This document shows positions 1-6,339 of a DNA stretch of 19,809 bases, piece after piece. Within the stretch, counting starts at the first letter, position 1. Each line of letters starts with the position of its first letter. Position numbers and translations under genes: made by a program. The stretch comes from JBHIDJ01 sp046760105 (GTDB lineage: Bacteria > Pseudomonadota > Gammaproteobacteria > Acidiferrobacterales > SPGG2). Where the stretch lies: the NCBI GenBank assembly GCA_046760105.1, contig JBHIDJ010000051.1, positions 1 through 19,809 of the forward strand, given 5' to 3'. The notes under the pieces are model-generated. The model did no database searches. It was not told the DNA's origin and worked only from the letters and a program-made list of their open reading frames with translations.

Positions 1-53
1 CCTGTATACCATGTCCCCGAACACCTGTTACCTATGTCTCCGGTCTATACAGG
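1..53. repeat. Insertion-sequence-end-like inverted/direct repeat region
   Basis: An 8-bp inverted repeat brackets this stretch: CCTGTATA at 1-8 and TATACAGG at 46-53. Inside it a direct repeat ATGTCCCC (11-18) and ATGTCTCC (34-41) recurs at a 23-bp offset, about two helical turns, as expected of paired recombinase-binding sites. From memory the arrangement resembles the ends of integrase-type (IS481-like) elements, but no transposase is present here, so it could be a solo end, or the edge of an element lying to the left of the window. Confidence 0.35.
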
Positions 54-70
54 GGAGGGCTAGGGAGGGG
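52..70 (+). other. Potential G-quadruplex tract
   Basis: Four G-runs with very short loops lie in 19 bases: GGGG, A, GGG, CTA, GGG, A, GGGG. This meets the usual G3+N1-7 pattern for an intramolecular quadruplex on the + strand. It continues into further G-rich bases up to position 80, shortly before the DUF559 pseudogene. It may only be another part of the G-rich repeat family seen at 384-709. Confidence 0.4.
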
Positions 71-87
71 TAGGAGGGAGTGAACTT

Positions 88-410
88 ATGATTGGACACG
101 CTTACGCCCGCTATCTGCGAAAGAACATGACCCACGCAGAACGGAGGTTGTGGAGCCACCTCAGGCGCAAACAGATTGCAGGGTTCAAGTTGTCTGTTTC
201 GACGCGATGTTAGTAATCGAGGTAGATGGGGGACAACACGGACTCCAAGCGGATCAGGATGCCGAACGAAACCACTGGCTTAGTCAACAGGGTTATAGAA
301 TGCTTCGCTTTTGGCACCACGAAGTCTTGCAGCAAACAGAGAATGTCGTGCAAGGATTTTTGACAGTTTCACCCCCTCCCAAACCCTCCCCCAAAATGGG
401 GGAGGGATAA
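88..410 (+). pseudogene. DUF559 (Vsr-like endonuclease family) protein, internal deletion and frameshift
   Basis: Reading from the ATG at 88 gives the typical DUF559 N-terminus: a short basic helix, then TxAERRLWSHLRRKQ and AGFK. That frame then stops at about position 209. The second half continues in another frame (readable from about 183) with VCFDAMLVIEVDGGQHG and GYRMLRFWHHEVLQ, the conserved Vsr-like core strand and C-terminal motif. The family segment normally between them, roughly FRRQxPIGPYIVDF, is missing, so a deletion near 185-195 both removed residues and shifted the frame. The C-terminal tail (SPPPKPSPKMGEG) is encoded by the palindromic repeat that follows. The full-length family is about 115-130 residues; this copy cannot make it and is judged inactive. 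DUF559 proteins belong to the PD-(D/E)XK-like endonuclease superfamily; their exact role is not established. Confidence 0.75.
384..406 (+). repeat. GC-rich palindromic hairpin A (copy 1)
   Basis: A perfect 9-bp stem CCCTCCCCC / GGGGGAGGG with loop AAAAT encodes the end of the DUF559 tail. The same hairpin recurs at 598-620. It has the look of a REP-type intergenic palindrome. Confidence 0.8.
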
Positions 411-472
411 CAGGGCGGAGGTTCCGTCTACGCTAGGACTATGCAACGACAGAGAACGGTTAACTAACCATT

Positions 473-495
473 CCCCCTCCCCTTGTGGGAGGGGG
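473..495 (+). repeat. GC-rich palindromic hairpin B (copy 1)
   Basis: A perfect 9-bp stem CCCCCTCCC / GGGAGGGGG with loop CTTGT. Hairpin B is closely related to hairpin A, 89 bp upstream. It recurs at 687-709, directly before the zwf ribosome binding site. Confidence 0.8.
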
Positions 496-504
496 CAACG
501 GGGT

Positions 505-709
505 GGTTATAGGATGCTTCGCTTTTGGAACCACGAAGTCTTGCAGCAAACAGAGAATGTCGTGCAAGGATTTTTGACAGTTTCACCCCCTCCCAAACCC
601 TCCCCCAAAATGGGGGAGGGATAACAGGGCGGAGGTTCCGTCTACGCTAGGACTATGCAACGACAGAGAACGGTTAACTAACCATTCCCCCTCCCCTTGT
701 GGGAGGGGG
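505..709 (+). repeat. Tandem duplication, copy 2 (214-bp period)
   Basis: Second copy of the 291-495 block. It still carries an open C-terminal DUF559 fragment (GYRMLRFWNHEV...), in which codon 529-531 reads Asn where copy 1 has His. Asn is the usual residue after FW in this family, so copy 2 may hold the older sequence. It includes hairpin A at 598-620 and hairpin B at 687-709 and ends five bases before the purine-rich Shine-Dalgarno region of zwf. Confidence 0.9.
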
Positions 710-726
710 TCAGGGGGAGGGGAACT

Positions 727-2268
727 ATGCTTGAGACGGCTTCCCACAATCTCGAAACGATCGGCCTGGCAGGAACGCTGCAACCACAGCCCTGTACCTT
801 AGTAATCCTCGGTGGAGGCGGCGATCTGGCGAAGCGAAAGCTGGTACCTGCCGTGTACAATCTTGCGCTCGATGGCGTGTTACCAGAGAACGTCGCCATC
901 GTTGGTTTTGGTCATCGCAAGCTCAACGACGAGCAGTATCGGGAGTTTGCGCGCGAAGGGATCGAGAAGTTTTCGCGTCAGGCGCTGGAGAAAAAACGTT
1001 GGACTGACTACGCCAAGCATTTGTACTTTCACGAGGGATCGTTCGAGGATGCGGAAGCGTTTGCACAGCTCAAGAAGCGACTGGAATCTGTCGAGGCCGA
1101 GCACGGCATCCCCGGCAACCGGATCTTCTATCTGTCCATCCCACCAACCTTCATCGAACTCTGCGTAAACCAATTACGTGACGCGGGACTTATCCGTTCA
1201 CCAGATTCTGAGCAGTTCTCGCGTGTCATTGTTGAAAAACCGATCGGACGCGACTTGGAAAGCGCACGGCACGTGAACGCCACATTGGCGCGCGTACTCG
1301 ATGAAAGCCAGATCTTCCGCATCGACCACTATCTCGGGAAAGAGACTGTCCAGAGCAGTCTGGTCACACGGTTTTCGAACTCGATCTTCGAGCCATTATG
1401 GAATCAAAAGTACATCGACCACGTGCAGATCACCGCCGCAGAAGAAGAAGGTGTCGGCACCCGAGCCGGCTACTACGAGCAGGCCGGTGCCTTGCGGGAT
1501 ATGGTGCAAAACCATATTCTGCAGTTGCTATCGCTAACGGCGATGGAGCCGCCTTGGGCCATGACCGCGGATGTCGTTCGTGATCACAAGCTCGAGGTCT
1601 TGAATTGTCTCCGCCCGATCGAAGCGACGGCCGTCGACCACTATATCGTGCGTGCTCAGTATGCCGCCGGTAAACACAACGGCGACGATGTCCCCGGCTA
1701 TCGCCGCGAGCAGGATGTGGGACCGGACTCGACGACTGAGACCTATGTCGCGATCAAGGCGTTCGTGGATAACTGGCGCTGGGCGGGGGTGCCGTTTTAC
1801 ATCCGCACCGGTAAACGGATGGCAAAACGGGCGACCGAGACCTCGATCCACTTTAAGGAGGTCCCACCGATCCTGTTCAACTGCGATCCCAACAACCCGG
1901 TAGAGCCCAACGTGTTGAACATGCGGATCCAGCCCGATGAAGGCCTGTCGATGAGTATCTCTACCAAGTTGCCGGGGCCCAAGGTGCAAATCCAAACCGT
2001 AAAGATGGATTTCCGCTACGGAACCACGTTCGAAAAGCAATCGCCGGAAGCCTACGAACGCCTATTATTAGACGTGATGGCCGGTGATGCTACCTTGTTC
2101 ATGCGCCGTGATGAGGTCGAGGCGTCCTGGACATGGATCACAAACATTCTCGAGGCGTGGGAGAAAAGCGGCGTACGCTGGCTGCCCGAGTACGCGGGGG
2201 GCTCGTGGGGTCCCGTAGAGGCGGACAAGCTGATCGACTCTGACGGTCGGAAGTGGCGCGTTCTATGA
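727..2268 (+). CDS. zwf: Glucose-6-phosphate 1-dehydrogenase
   Basis: Oxidises glucose 6-phosphate to 6-phosphoglucono-lactone with NAD(P)+, the cytosolic entry to the oxidative pentose phosphate and Entner-Doudoroff pathways. Numbering from the ATG at 727 (513 residues, normal family length): the N-terminal dinucleotide-binding loop reads GGGGDLAKRK near residues 29-38, EKPIG lies at 170-174, and the active-site signature RIDHYLGKE at 198-206; GALRDMVQNH follows. An in-frame ATG at 697 lies inside the repeated hairpin and is unlikely; the ATG at 727 follows GGGGAGGGG with suitable spacing. That purine tract directly follows duplication copy 2, so the ribosome binding site may derive partly from, or be masked by, the repeat. 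pgl follows 22 bases after the stop, suggesting an operon. Confidence 0.97.
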   Translation: MLETASHNLETIGLAGTLQPQPCTLVILGGGGDLAKRKLVPAVYNLALDGVLPENVAIVGFGHRKLNDEQYREFAREGIEKFSRQALEKKRWTDYAKHLYFHEGSFEDAEAFAQLKKRLESVEAEHGIPGNRIFYLSIPPTFIELCVNQLRDAGLIRSPDSEQFSRVIVEKPIGRDLESARHVNATLARVLDESQIFRIDHYLGKETVQSSLVTRFSNSIFEPLWNQKYIDHVQITAAEEEGVGTRAGYYEQAGALRDMVQNHILQLLSLTAMEPPWAMTADVVRDHKLEVLNCLRPIEATAVDHYIVRAQYAAGKHNGDDVPGYRREQDVGPDSTTETYVAIKAFVDNWRWAGVPFYIRTGKRMAKRATETSIHFKEVPPILFNCDPNNPVEPNVLNMRIQPDEGLSMSISTKLPGPKVQIQTVKMDFRYGTTFEKQSPEAYERLLLDVMAGDATLFMRRDEVEASWTWITNILEAWEKSGVRWLPEYAGGSWGPVEADKLIDSDGRKWRVL

Positions 2269-2290
2269 GTGACTCATCGCGTCGGTAACC

Positions 2291-3073
2291 ATGGGCACGT
2301 TCACCATAAAGCAGTTCGCCAACGGCGAACAGGTCAGTGACGCGGCAGCGGAAGCATTCGTTAGCTTCGCCAACGAGGCGATCGCCGCACGTCAGCGGTT
2401 TACCGTGGCCCTCTCAGGTGGCTCAACACCACGGCGGCTCTACGAGCTCCTGGCCGAGTCGCCGTTTAACACGCAAGTGGCATGGGACAAGCTCGAGTTC
2501 TTCTGGGGAGATGAACGGGCAGTACCACCCGAGCATGCGGATTCAAATTACGGCATGACGAGCGATGCGCTATTGACAAAGCTCGCGATTCCTGAGGCGC
2601 ACATCCATCGAATGCCTGCCGATCGAGAAGACCTTGAAAACGCGGCTTGGGACTATCAGGCTGAGATCGCGCGGGTCTTCGGCGTCGACCCGGATGGCGA
2701 ACCACCGCAATTTGATCTCGTGCTTTTAGGGATGGGTGCGGATGGTCATACCGCTTCACTGTTCCCGTACACCGAGGCAATCAGGGAAGAAACGCGGTGG
2801 GTGGTGTCAAGCTATGTCCCGAAACTCGATAGCTATCGGCTTACCCTTACCCCGTCGATACTTAATAAGAGTGCACACGTCCTGTTTCTCGTCGCCGGCG
2901 CAGACAAGGCCACGCCGCTGGAGGAAGTCCTCGAAGGTCCGTCCGATCCAGAACGACTGCCCTCCCAGCTTATCCGCCCGACCTCCGGTGACCTAACCTG
3001 GTTGATCGACAACAGCGCCGCAACGCAACTTCGGCGCGTGAACCGTGAGTCGTTAGCCGTGAGTCGTAAATAG
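2291..3073 (+). CDS. pgl: 6-phosphogluconolactonase
   Basis: Hydrolyses 6-phosphogluconolactone to 6-phosphogluconate, directly downstream of the zwf reaction. The 260-residue product has the DevB/NagB-like signatures LSGGSTPRRLY (41-51), FWGDERAVPPEHADSNYGM (71-89) and LGMGADGHTASLFP (146-159). It starts with ATG just after zwf, and no strong Shine-Dalgarno is visible, which fits translational coupling. The extreme C-terminus (about residues 250-260, ending NRESLAVSRK) is encoded by 7-bp repeats of the adjoining element, which also supply the TAG stop. The conserved domain ends near LIDNSAATQL, so the native tail has probably been replaced without damaging the catalytic fold. Confidence 0.95.
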   Translation: MGTFTIKQFANGEQVSDAAAEAFVSFANEAIAARQRFTVALSGGSTPRRLYELLAESPFNTQVAWDKLEFFWGDERAVPPEHADSNYGMTSDALLTKLAIPEAHIHRMPADREDLENAAWDYQAEIARVFGVDPDGEPPQFDLVLLGMGADGHTASLFPYTEAIREETRWVVSSYVPKLDSYRLTLTPSILNKSAHVLFLVAGADKATPLEEVLEGPSDPERLPSQLIRPTSGDLTWLIDNSAATQLRRVNRESLAVSRK

Positions 3074-3092
3074 TGAGTCGTGAACCGTTAAC
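3037..3092 (+). repeat. Left heptad array, eight 7-bp units of CGTNANN type
   Basis: Eight successive units keep strict 7-bp phase: CGTGAAC, CGTGAGT, CGTTAGC, CGTGAGT, CGTAAAT, AGTGAGT (first base altered), CGTGAAC, CGTTAAC. The array covers the last codons and stop of pgl. It is in inverse orientation to the array at 3315-3414, so the two together bracket the four-helix-bundle relic like long, degenerate terminal inverted repeats. Confidence 0.85.
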
Positions 3093-3149
3093 CACGAAAC
3101 CGGCGGTTTATGAGTTACGATTAACTACTCACGGTTTACATCGATCTTG

Positions 3150-3333
3150 CAGTTTCTGCATGTCGCGCTCGGATCGCTTGGCGAATTGGACACGCAAATC
3201 GAGATATCCAAGGTCACCGGGCTTGGCGACGAGCAGCACTTACAAAGCGCTACAAGATGCTACAACAAGAGCTAAAATGATGACAAATGACCTTGTTCGC
3301 TCTCTAAAGAGGAAGTTCACGACTAACGACTAA
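3150..3333 (+). pseudogene. Four-helix-bundle protein (23S rRNA IVP / S23 family) remnant
   Basis: Reading from 3150 gives QFLHVALGSLGELDTQ followed by IEISKVTGLGDE, which matches the third-helix region of the four-helix-bundle/23S rRNA intervening-sequence protein family (usual form: FLxIAxGSLxELxTQLxIAxxLG). The frame is lost near 3240-3275, where it stops at TAA 3273-3275. The C-terminal helix continues in another frame from 3277 as MMTNDLVRSLKRK, resembling the family's GKMLxxLIRSLK ending. The N-terminal half of the usual ~115-residue protein is absent, so this is a relic. These proteins are known from insertions in 23S rRNA genes and, often, from intergenic positions; their function is unknown. 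Heptad arrays flank it on both sides. Confidence 0.72.
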
Positions 3334-3414
3334 CCACTCACGACTCACGAGATTACGACTAACCACTCACGGCTCACGAGATTACGACTAACGACTCACG
3401 ACTAACGACTCACG
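3315..3414 (+). repeat. Right heptad array with a 29-bp tandem duplication
   Basis: Fourteen units of NNTNACG type (mostly ACTCACG and ACTAACG, the reverse complement of the left array) run without a gap up to the glk start codon at 3415. Two units are 8 bp long (AGATTACG at 3350-3357 and 3379-3386). The stretch 3329-3357 is duplicated at 3358-3386 with one mismatch. The first units encode the last residues of the four-helix-bundle relic. Confidence 0.88.
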
Positions 3415-4398
3415 ATGATATTGGCTGGCGACATCGGTGGCACGAAAACGGTCATTGCTCTCTTTGAGGAGACCGGGGGAAACTTGCGCGAAGTTCGCGG
3501 TGCAACCTTTCCGAGCAAGGAACATGGGTCGCTCGAAGAGATTCTCGAGAAATTCTTGCACGACGAATCTGACCCAGCGCTGCAGGTCGGCTGCTTCGGT
3601 GTCGCAGGCCCCGTTATCAACGGCAAATCAAAGACGACTAATCTCCCTTGGGAGCTGGACGAACAGGCGTTAGCGAAAGCGATTGGCGCGCGCCGGGTCA
3701 AGCTGTTGAACGATCTCGAGGCAGCGGCGTTCGGCATGCTGCATCTGAAGCCGGATGAGTTTTGCGTACTTAACGAGGGAGCAGAGCCTAAGCGCCAAGG
3801 AAACATCGCGGTCGTAGCAGCTGGTACGGGTCTCGGTGAAGCCATGCTGATCTGGGACGGGGAAAAGCATCACCCGGTCGCATCGGAAGGCGGGCACGCT
3901 GATTTTGCACCTCGTAATGCACAGGAAATCGAGTTACTCAACTACCTCAGCGACAAGTACCGCGGTCATGTGAGCTATGAACGGATCTTGTCTGGACCAG
4001 GTTTTTTTAACCTCTACACTTTTCTGCGGCAATCCAATGGCACGCCGGAGCCAGACTGGCTGAAAGAAAAGCTGCAAAGCGGCGATCCGAGCGCGATCGT
4101 GACCGAAGTGGGGCTCGCCGGCAAAGACCCTGTTTGTGTCCGCAGCCTGGAGCTGTTTGCGTCAATCTACGGCGCCGAGGCCGGGAACCTCGCGCTCAAG
4201 TGCCTGGCGATGGGCGGTGTGCTGATCGGTGGGGGTATCGCCCCAAAAATACTCCCCGCCTTGGAAAGCGGGCGTTTCACGGACGGCTTCAAGGACAAGG
4301 GCCGATACGCTGCACTGATGCAAAGCATGCCTGTAAAGGTGGCGCTCAACCCGCGTGCACCGCTGATCGGCGCGGCGCACTATACGCTACGACTGTAG
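3415..4398 (+). CDS. glk: Glucokinase (ROK/Glk-type)
   Basis: Phosphorylates glucose to glucose 6-phosphate with ATP, feeding zwf just upstream. The 327-residue protein is of normal Glk length: phosphate-binding GDIGGTKT at residues 5-12, FGVAGPVINGK at 61-71, catalytic Asp100 in LLNDLEAAAFG, then AAGTGLGEAML, and the C-terminal GGVLIGGGIAPKI nucleotide-site motif. The start is secure because only three residues precede the conserved GDIGGT motif. However, the bases just before it are pure heptad repeat with no recognisable Shine-Dalgarno sequence. Translation may therefore be weak, leaderless from a promoter in the array, or coupled in an unknown way. Gene order zwf-pgl-glk suggests an ancestral operon later interrupted by the repeat element. 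Confidence 0.94.
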   Translation: MILAGDIGGTKTVIALFEETGGNLREVRGATFPSKEHGSLEEILEKFLHDESDPALQVGCFGVAGPVINGKSKTTNLPWELDEQALAKAIGARRVKLLNDLEAAAFGMLHLKPDEFCVLNEGAEPKRQGNIAVVAAGTGLGEAMLIWDGEKHHPVASEGGHADFAPRNAQEIELLNYLSDKYRGHVSYERILSGPGFFNLYTFLRQSNGTPEPDWLKEKLQSGDPSAIVTEVGLAGKDPVCVRSLELFASIYGAEAGNLALKCLAMGGVLIGGGIAPKILPALESGRFTDGFKDKGRYAALMQSMPVKVALNPRAPLIGAAHYTLRL

Positions 4399-4676
4399 CT
4401 GCCGCTGGCTGGCCGACGGACCGGCGCTTGCAGTGTCGCCAAGCCGTTTCGCACAGTCTCGACAAACCCCGTCGAGTCGCAGACATAGACGTGCGCTGGC
4501 GTGCCGAGTTCAGCTAAGGTGTCAGCGAGCATCGCCCGATCAACGCGCCGCGCGTAACCACGCCAACCTGCCGGTTGCGCCTCCGTTAGTGTATACAGCA
4601 CGGTAAGTTGGCTTTCGTTTGCGCTGCGGCGATCGAGCTCGTCACGATAGATGACATCATTCGGCTCAGCGTAGGT
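4380..4676 (-). pseudogene. Ferredoxin reductase (FAD/NAD-binding oxidoreductase) C-terminal remnant
   Basis: The minus strand reads openly from 4676, giving NDVIYRDELDRRSANES, then LTVLYTLTEAQPAGWRGYARRVD and AHVYVCDSTGFVETVRNGLATL. This matches the NAD-binding domain of phenol-hydroxylase-type/ferredoxin reductase proteins, where the last part normally reads VYVCGPTxFVExVxxxLxxLG. About two thirds of the protein (the FAD domain) is missing: a stop at 4677-4679 precedes the fragment and gntK occupies the bases beyond. The nucleotide-binding CGPT has become CDST, and the final RxxRxERFG segment is lost as the frame runs into the 3' end of glk. It is judged a dead gene fragment. Confidence 0.7.
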
Positions 4677-5181
4677 TCAGCCTTTCAATGATGGCATCGA
4701 TCACCTGCTCGATCGGTTGATCGATGCTAACAGTGATCGCTTCCACATCGCTGGGCGCTTCTAGAGCGTCGAACTGACTTTGCAGCAAATGCTCGCCTTT
4801 AAAGAAATGCCCGTCGCGCGCCTTCAGTCGCGTGAGAATCAGCTCGTAGCCGCCGCAGAGGTAAACAAAGACTACTCGCTCACCCAAGCCTTCCGAAAGG
4901 ATCTCGCGATGGCGGCGCTTTAGCGCGGAACAGACGATGAGAGCACTGCCATTGTTGGCGAGCACTTCGTGCGCTAGCTCGTTCAGGGTTTGCAGCCAGC
5001 CTTGGCGGTCGGCATCGTTCAGTGGTTCGCCGCGAGACATCTTGTCGATGTTGGTTTGCGGGTGATACTGATCGCCGTCATGGAAAACGATCCCGAGGCG
5101 TTCGGCAACCGCCTCGCCAACGGCGCTTTTACCGGAGCCGGACACTCCCATCAGCACGTATACTCGATTCGTAGCGCCCAT
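4666..5181 (-). CDS. gntK: Gluconokinase (thermoresistant, GntK type)
   Basis: Phosphorylates gluconate to 6-phosphogluconate with ATP. The 171-residue protein has the P-loop GVSGSGKS at residues 12-19, the family motif HDGDQYHPQTNIDKMSRG with PLNDADRQGWL near 34-63, CSALKRRHRE, and a C-terminal DGHFFKGEHLLQSQF region, all typical of the short GntK family. It is divergent from the SMP-30 lactonase gene at 5433, with 251 bases between them. Together with the neighbouring lactonase and glucose dehydrogenase it completes a direct glucose-oxidation route. Its stop overlaps the start of the ferredoxin-reductase relic by about ten bases, so the fragment was probably truncated when gntK became its neighbour. 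Confidence 0.95.
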   Translation of the reverse strand: MGATNRVYVLMGVSGSGKSAVGEAVAERLGIVFHDGDQYHPQTNIDKMSRGEPLNDADRQGWLQTLNELAHEVLANNGSALIVCSALKRRHREILSEGLGERVVFVYLCGGYELILTRLKARDGHFFKGEHLLQSQFDALEAPSDVEAITVSIDQPIEQVIDAIIERLNLR

Positions 5182-5432
5182 GCCAAAACCGGCCTAGATC
5201 GCGCGCAACAAAAGAGCACTCCCGTGAAGGCAGTGAGGTAGACTTCGACGAAGAAGATGTCCGTGCGGCGGTTCCCGCCCCGGGTAAAGTGATGCGGCAC
5301 ATCGGGGGAAGACGATCCTCGTTACCCTGGGCATCGCCGCAGTCTAGCAGCGCGAAAGGGCGCGAGAAAGGATTGCGTCTGCGCTTAACAAGAGATGTTT
5401 TGGATCCCCTGCTCATAGACAGGAGGTGCTTC

Positions 5433-6311
5433 GTGTCAAAGCAGGTCGAACTCGTTATCGATGCAAAGGCGACACTGGGGGAAGGTCCGATATGGGATGT
5501 GGACGGTCAGGTGCTTTATTGGATCGACATAGAGGAACGTGAGCTGCACGTCTACGACCCCCGACTAGACGAAGACCGCCGAATCGATCTGCCCGAGCGG
5601 CCGGGCACGGTGGTGCCACGCAACTCGGGCGGGCTAATGCTAGCGCAGGAAAACGGATTCGCCAGTTTCGACCTGGAAACCGCGCAGGTGACGGTGATCA
5701 TAGATCCGGAACGCGACAAGCCCGGGAACCGATTCAACGACGGCAAATGCGATCCACAAGGGCGCTTCTGGGCCGGTACCATGAGCTTGGATAAATCTCA
5801 GCCGACCGGCAGTTTATATCGTTTGGACCCGGATCTGTCCGTACACAAGATGTGTTCGAACCTGACGATCTCGAACGGTATTGGCTGGAGCCGCGATCAA
5901 TCGACAATGTATTACATCGACACACCGCAAATGTGCATTCACGCTTATGACTTCGACCCGGCGACCGGGGAGATCAGTAACAAGCGCGTGGCGGTCACGA
6001 TTCCCAAGGACGCATCCTGGCCGGACGGCATGACCATCGACGCAGACGACAAGCTCTGGGTCGGTCACTATGGCGGCGGCCATGTCTGTTGTTGGGATCC
6101 GCAAACCGGTAAGCAATTGGACCGGATCGAATTGCCGTGTCCGAACGTCACTGCCTGTGCGTTTGGAGGACCGAATTTGGATGTGCTCTATATCACAACA
6201 GCCAGGGCCGGCATGGACGAAAAATCATTGGCCGAGCAGCCGCTGGCGGGGGGTTTGTTTCGCGCGAAACCGGGGGTAGAAGGAGTGGGCGCTTTCGCGT
6301 TCGCGGGATAA
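5433..6311 (+). CDS. SMP-30/gluconolactonase/LRE family protein (probable gluconolactonase)
   Basis: A six-bladed beta-propeller metal-dependent lactonase, likely opening glucono-1,5-lactone to gluconate for the adjacent gluconokinase. I chose the GTG at 5433 (292 residues): it follows a strong AGGAGG at 5421-5426, and the protein then begins just before the conserved domain, whereas the frame upstream is open but has no family similarity. Metal ligands seen are Glu17 (LGEGPIW), Asn148 (SNGIGWS) and Asp198 (WPDGMTID), with the substrate-site RFND at 100-103. There is no signal peptide, so it is cytosolic. The lactone specificity (glucono-, xylono- or another aldonolactone) cannot be read from sequence; the neighbourhood favours gluconolactone. 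Confidence 0.92.
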   Translation: MSKQVELVIDAKATLGEGPIWDVDGQVLYWIDIEERELHVYDPRLDEDRRIDLPERPGTVVPRNSGGLMLAQENGFASFDLETAQVTVIIDPERDKPGNRFNDGKCDPQGRFWAGTMSLDKSQPTGSLYRLDPDLSVHKMCSNLTISNGIGWSRDQSTMYYIDTPQMCIHAYDFDPATGEISNKRVAVTIPKDASWPDGMTIDADDKLWVGHYGGGHVCCWDPQTGKQLDRIELPCPNVTACAFGGPNLDVLYITTARAGMDEKSLAEQPLAGGLFRAKPGVEGVGAFAFAG

Positions 6312-6339
6312 TCCTTAGTTGCTAAACAAACGCTATAGG

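Larger units (their letters stand above)
291..495 (+). repeat. Tandem duplication, copy 1 (214-bp period)
   Basis: This 205-bp block recurs at 505-709 with only two mismatches (299 A versus 513 G; 315 C versus 529 A). It contains the last third of the DUF559 coding region, two GC-rich perfect hairpins and the AT-richer bases between them. The near-identity points to a recent tandem duplication. The 9-bp linkers differ; a shared CAAC-G-rich stretch precedes each copy and may mark the recombination point. Confidence 0.9.

Noticed and set aside
697..726. Upstream ATG extending zwf by ten residues
   Set aside because: It lies within the repeated hairpin, codes for a non-family sequence, and the ATG at 727 has a much better ribosome binding site.
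3073..3333. 86-codon + strand frame starting within the pgl stop
   Set aside because: Most of it is out of frame with the four-helix-bundle similarity and partly heptad repeat; only its last ~18 codons match the relic, so it is not a gene.
3315..3414. CRISPR-like array
   Set aside because: Units are 7 bp with no spacers and no cas genes; it is a simple heptad array.
5289..5432. N-terminal extension of the SMP-30 protein
   Set aside because: The translated extension has no family similarity, and AGGAGG sits just before the GTG at 5433.
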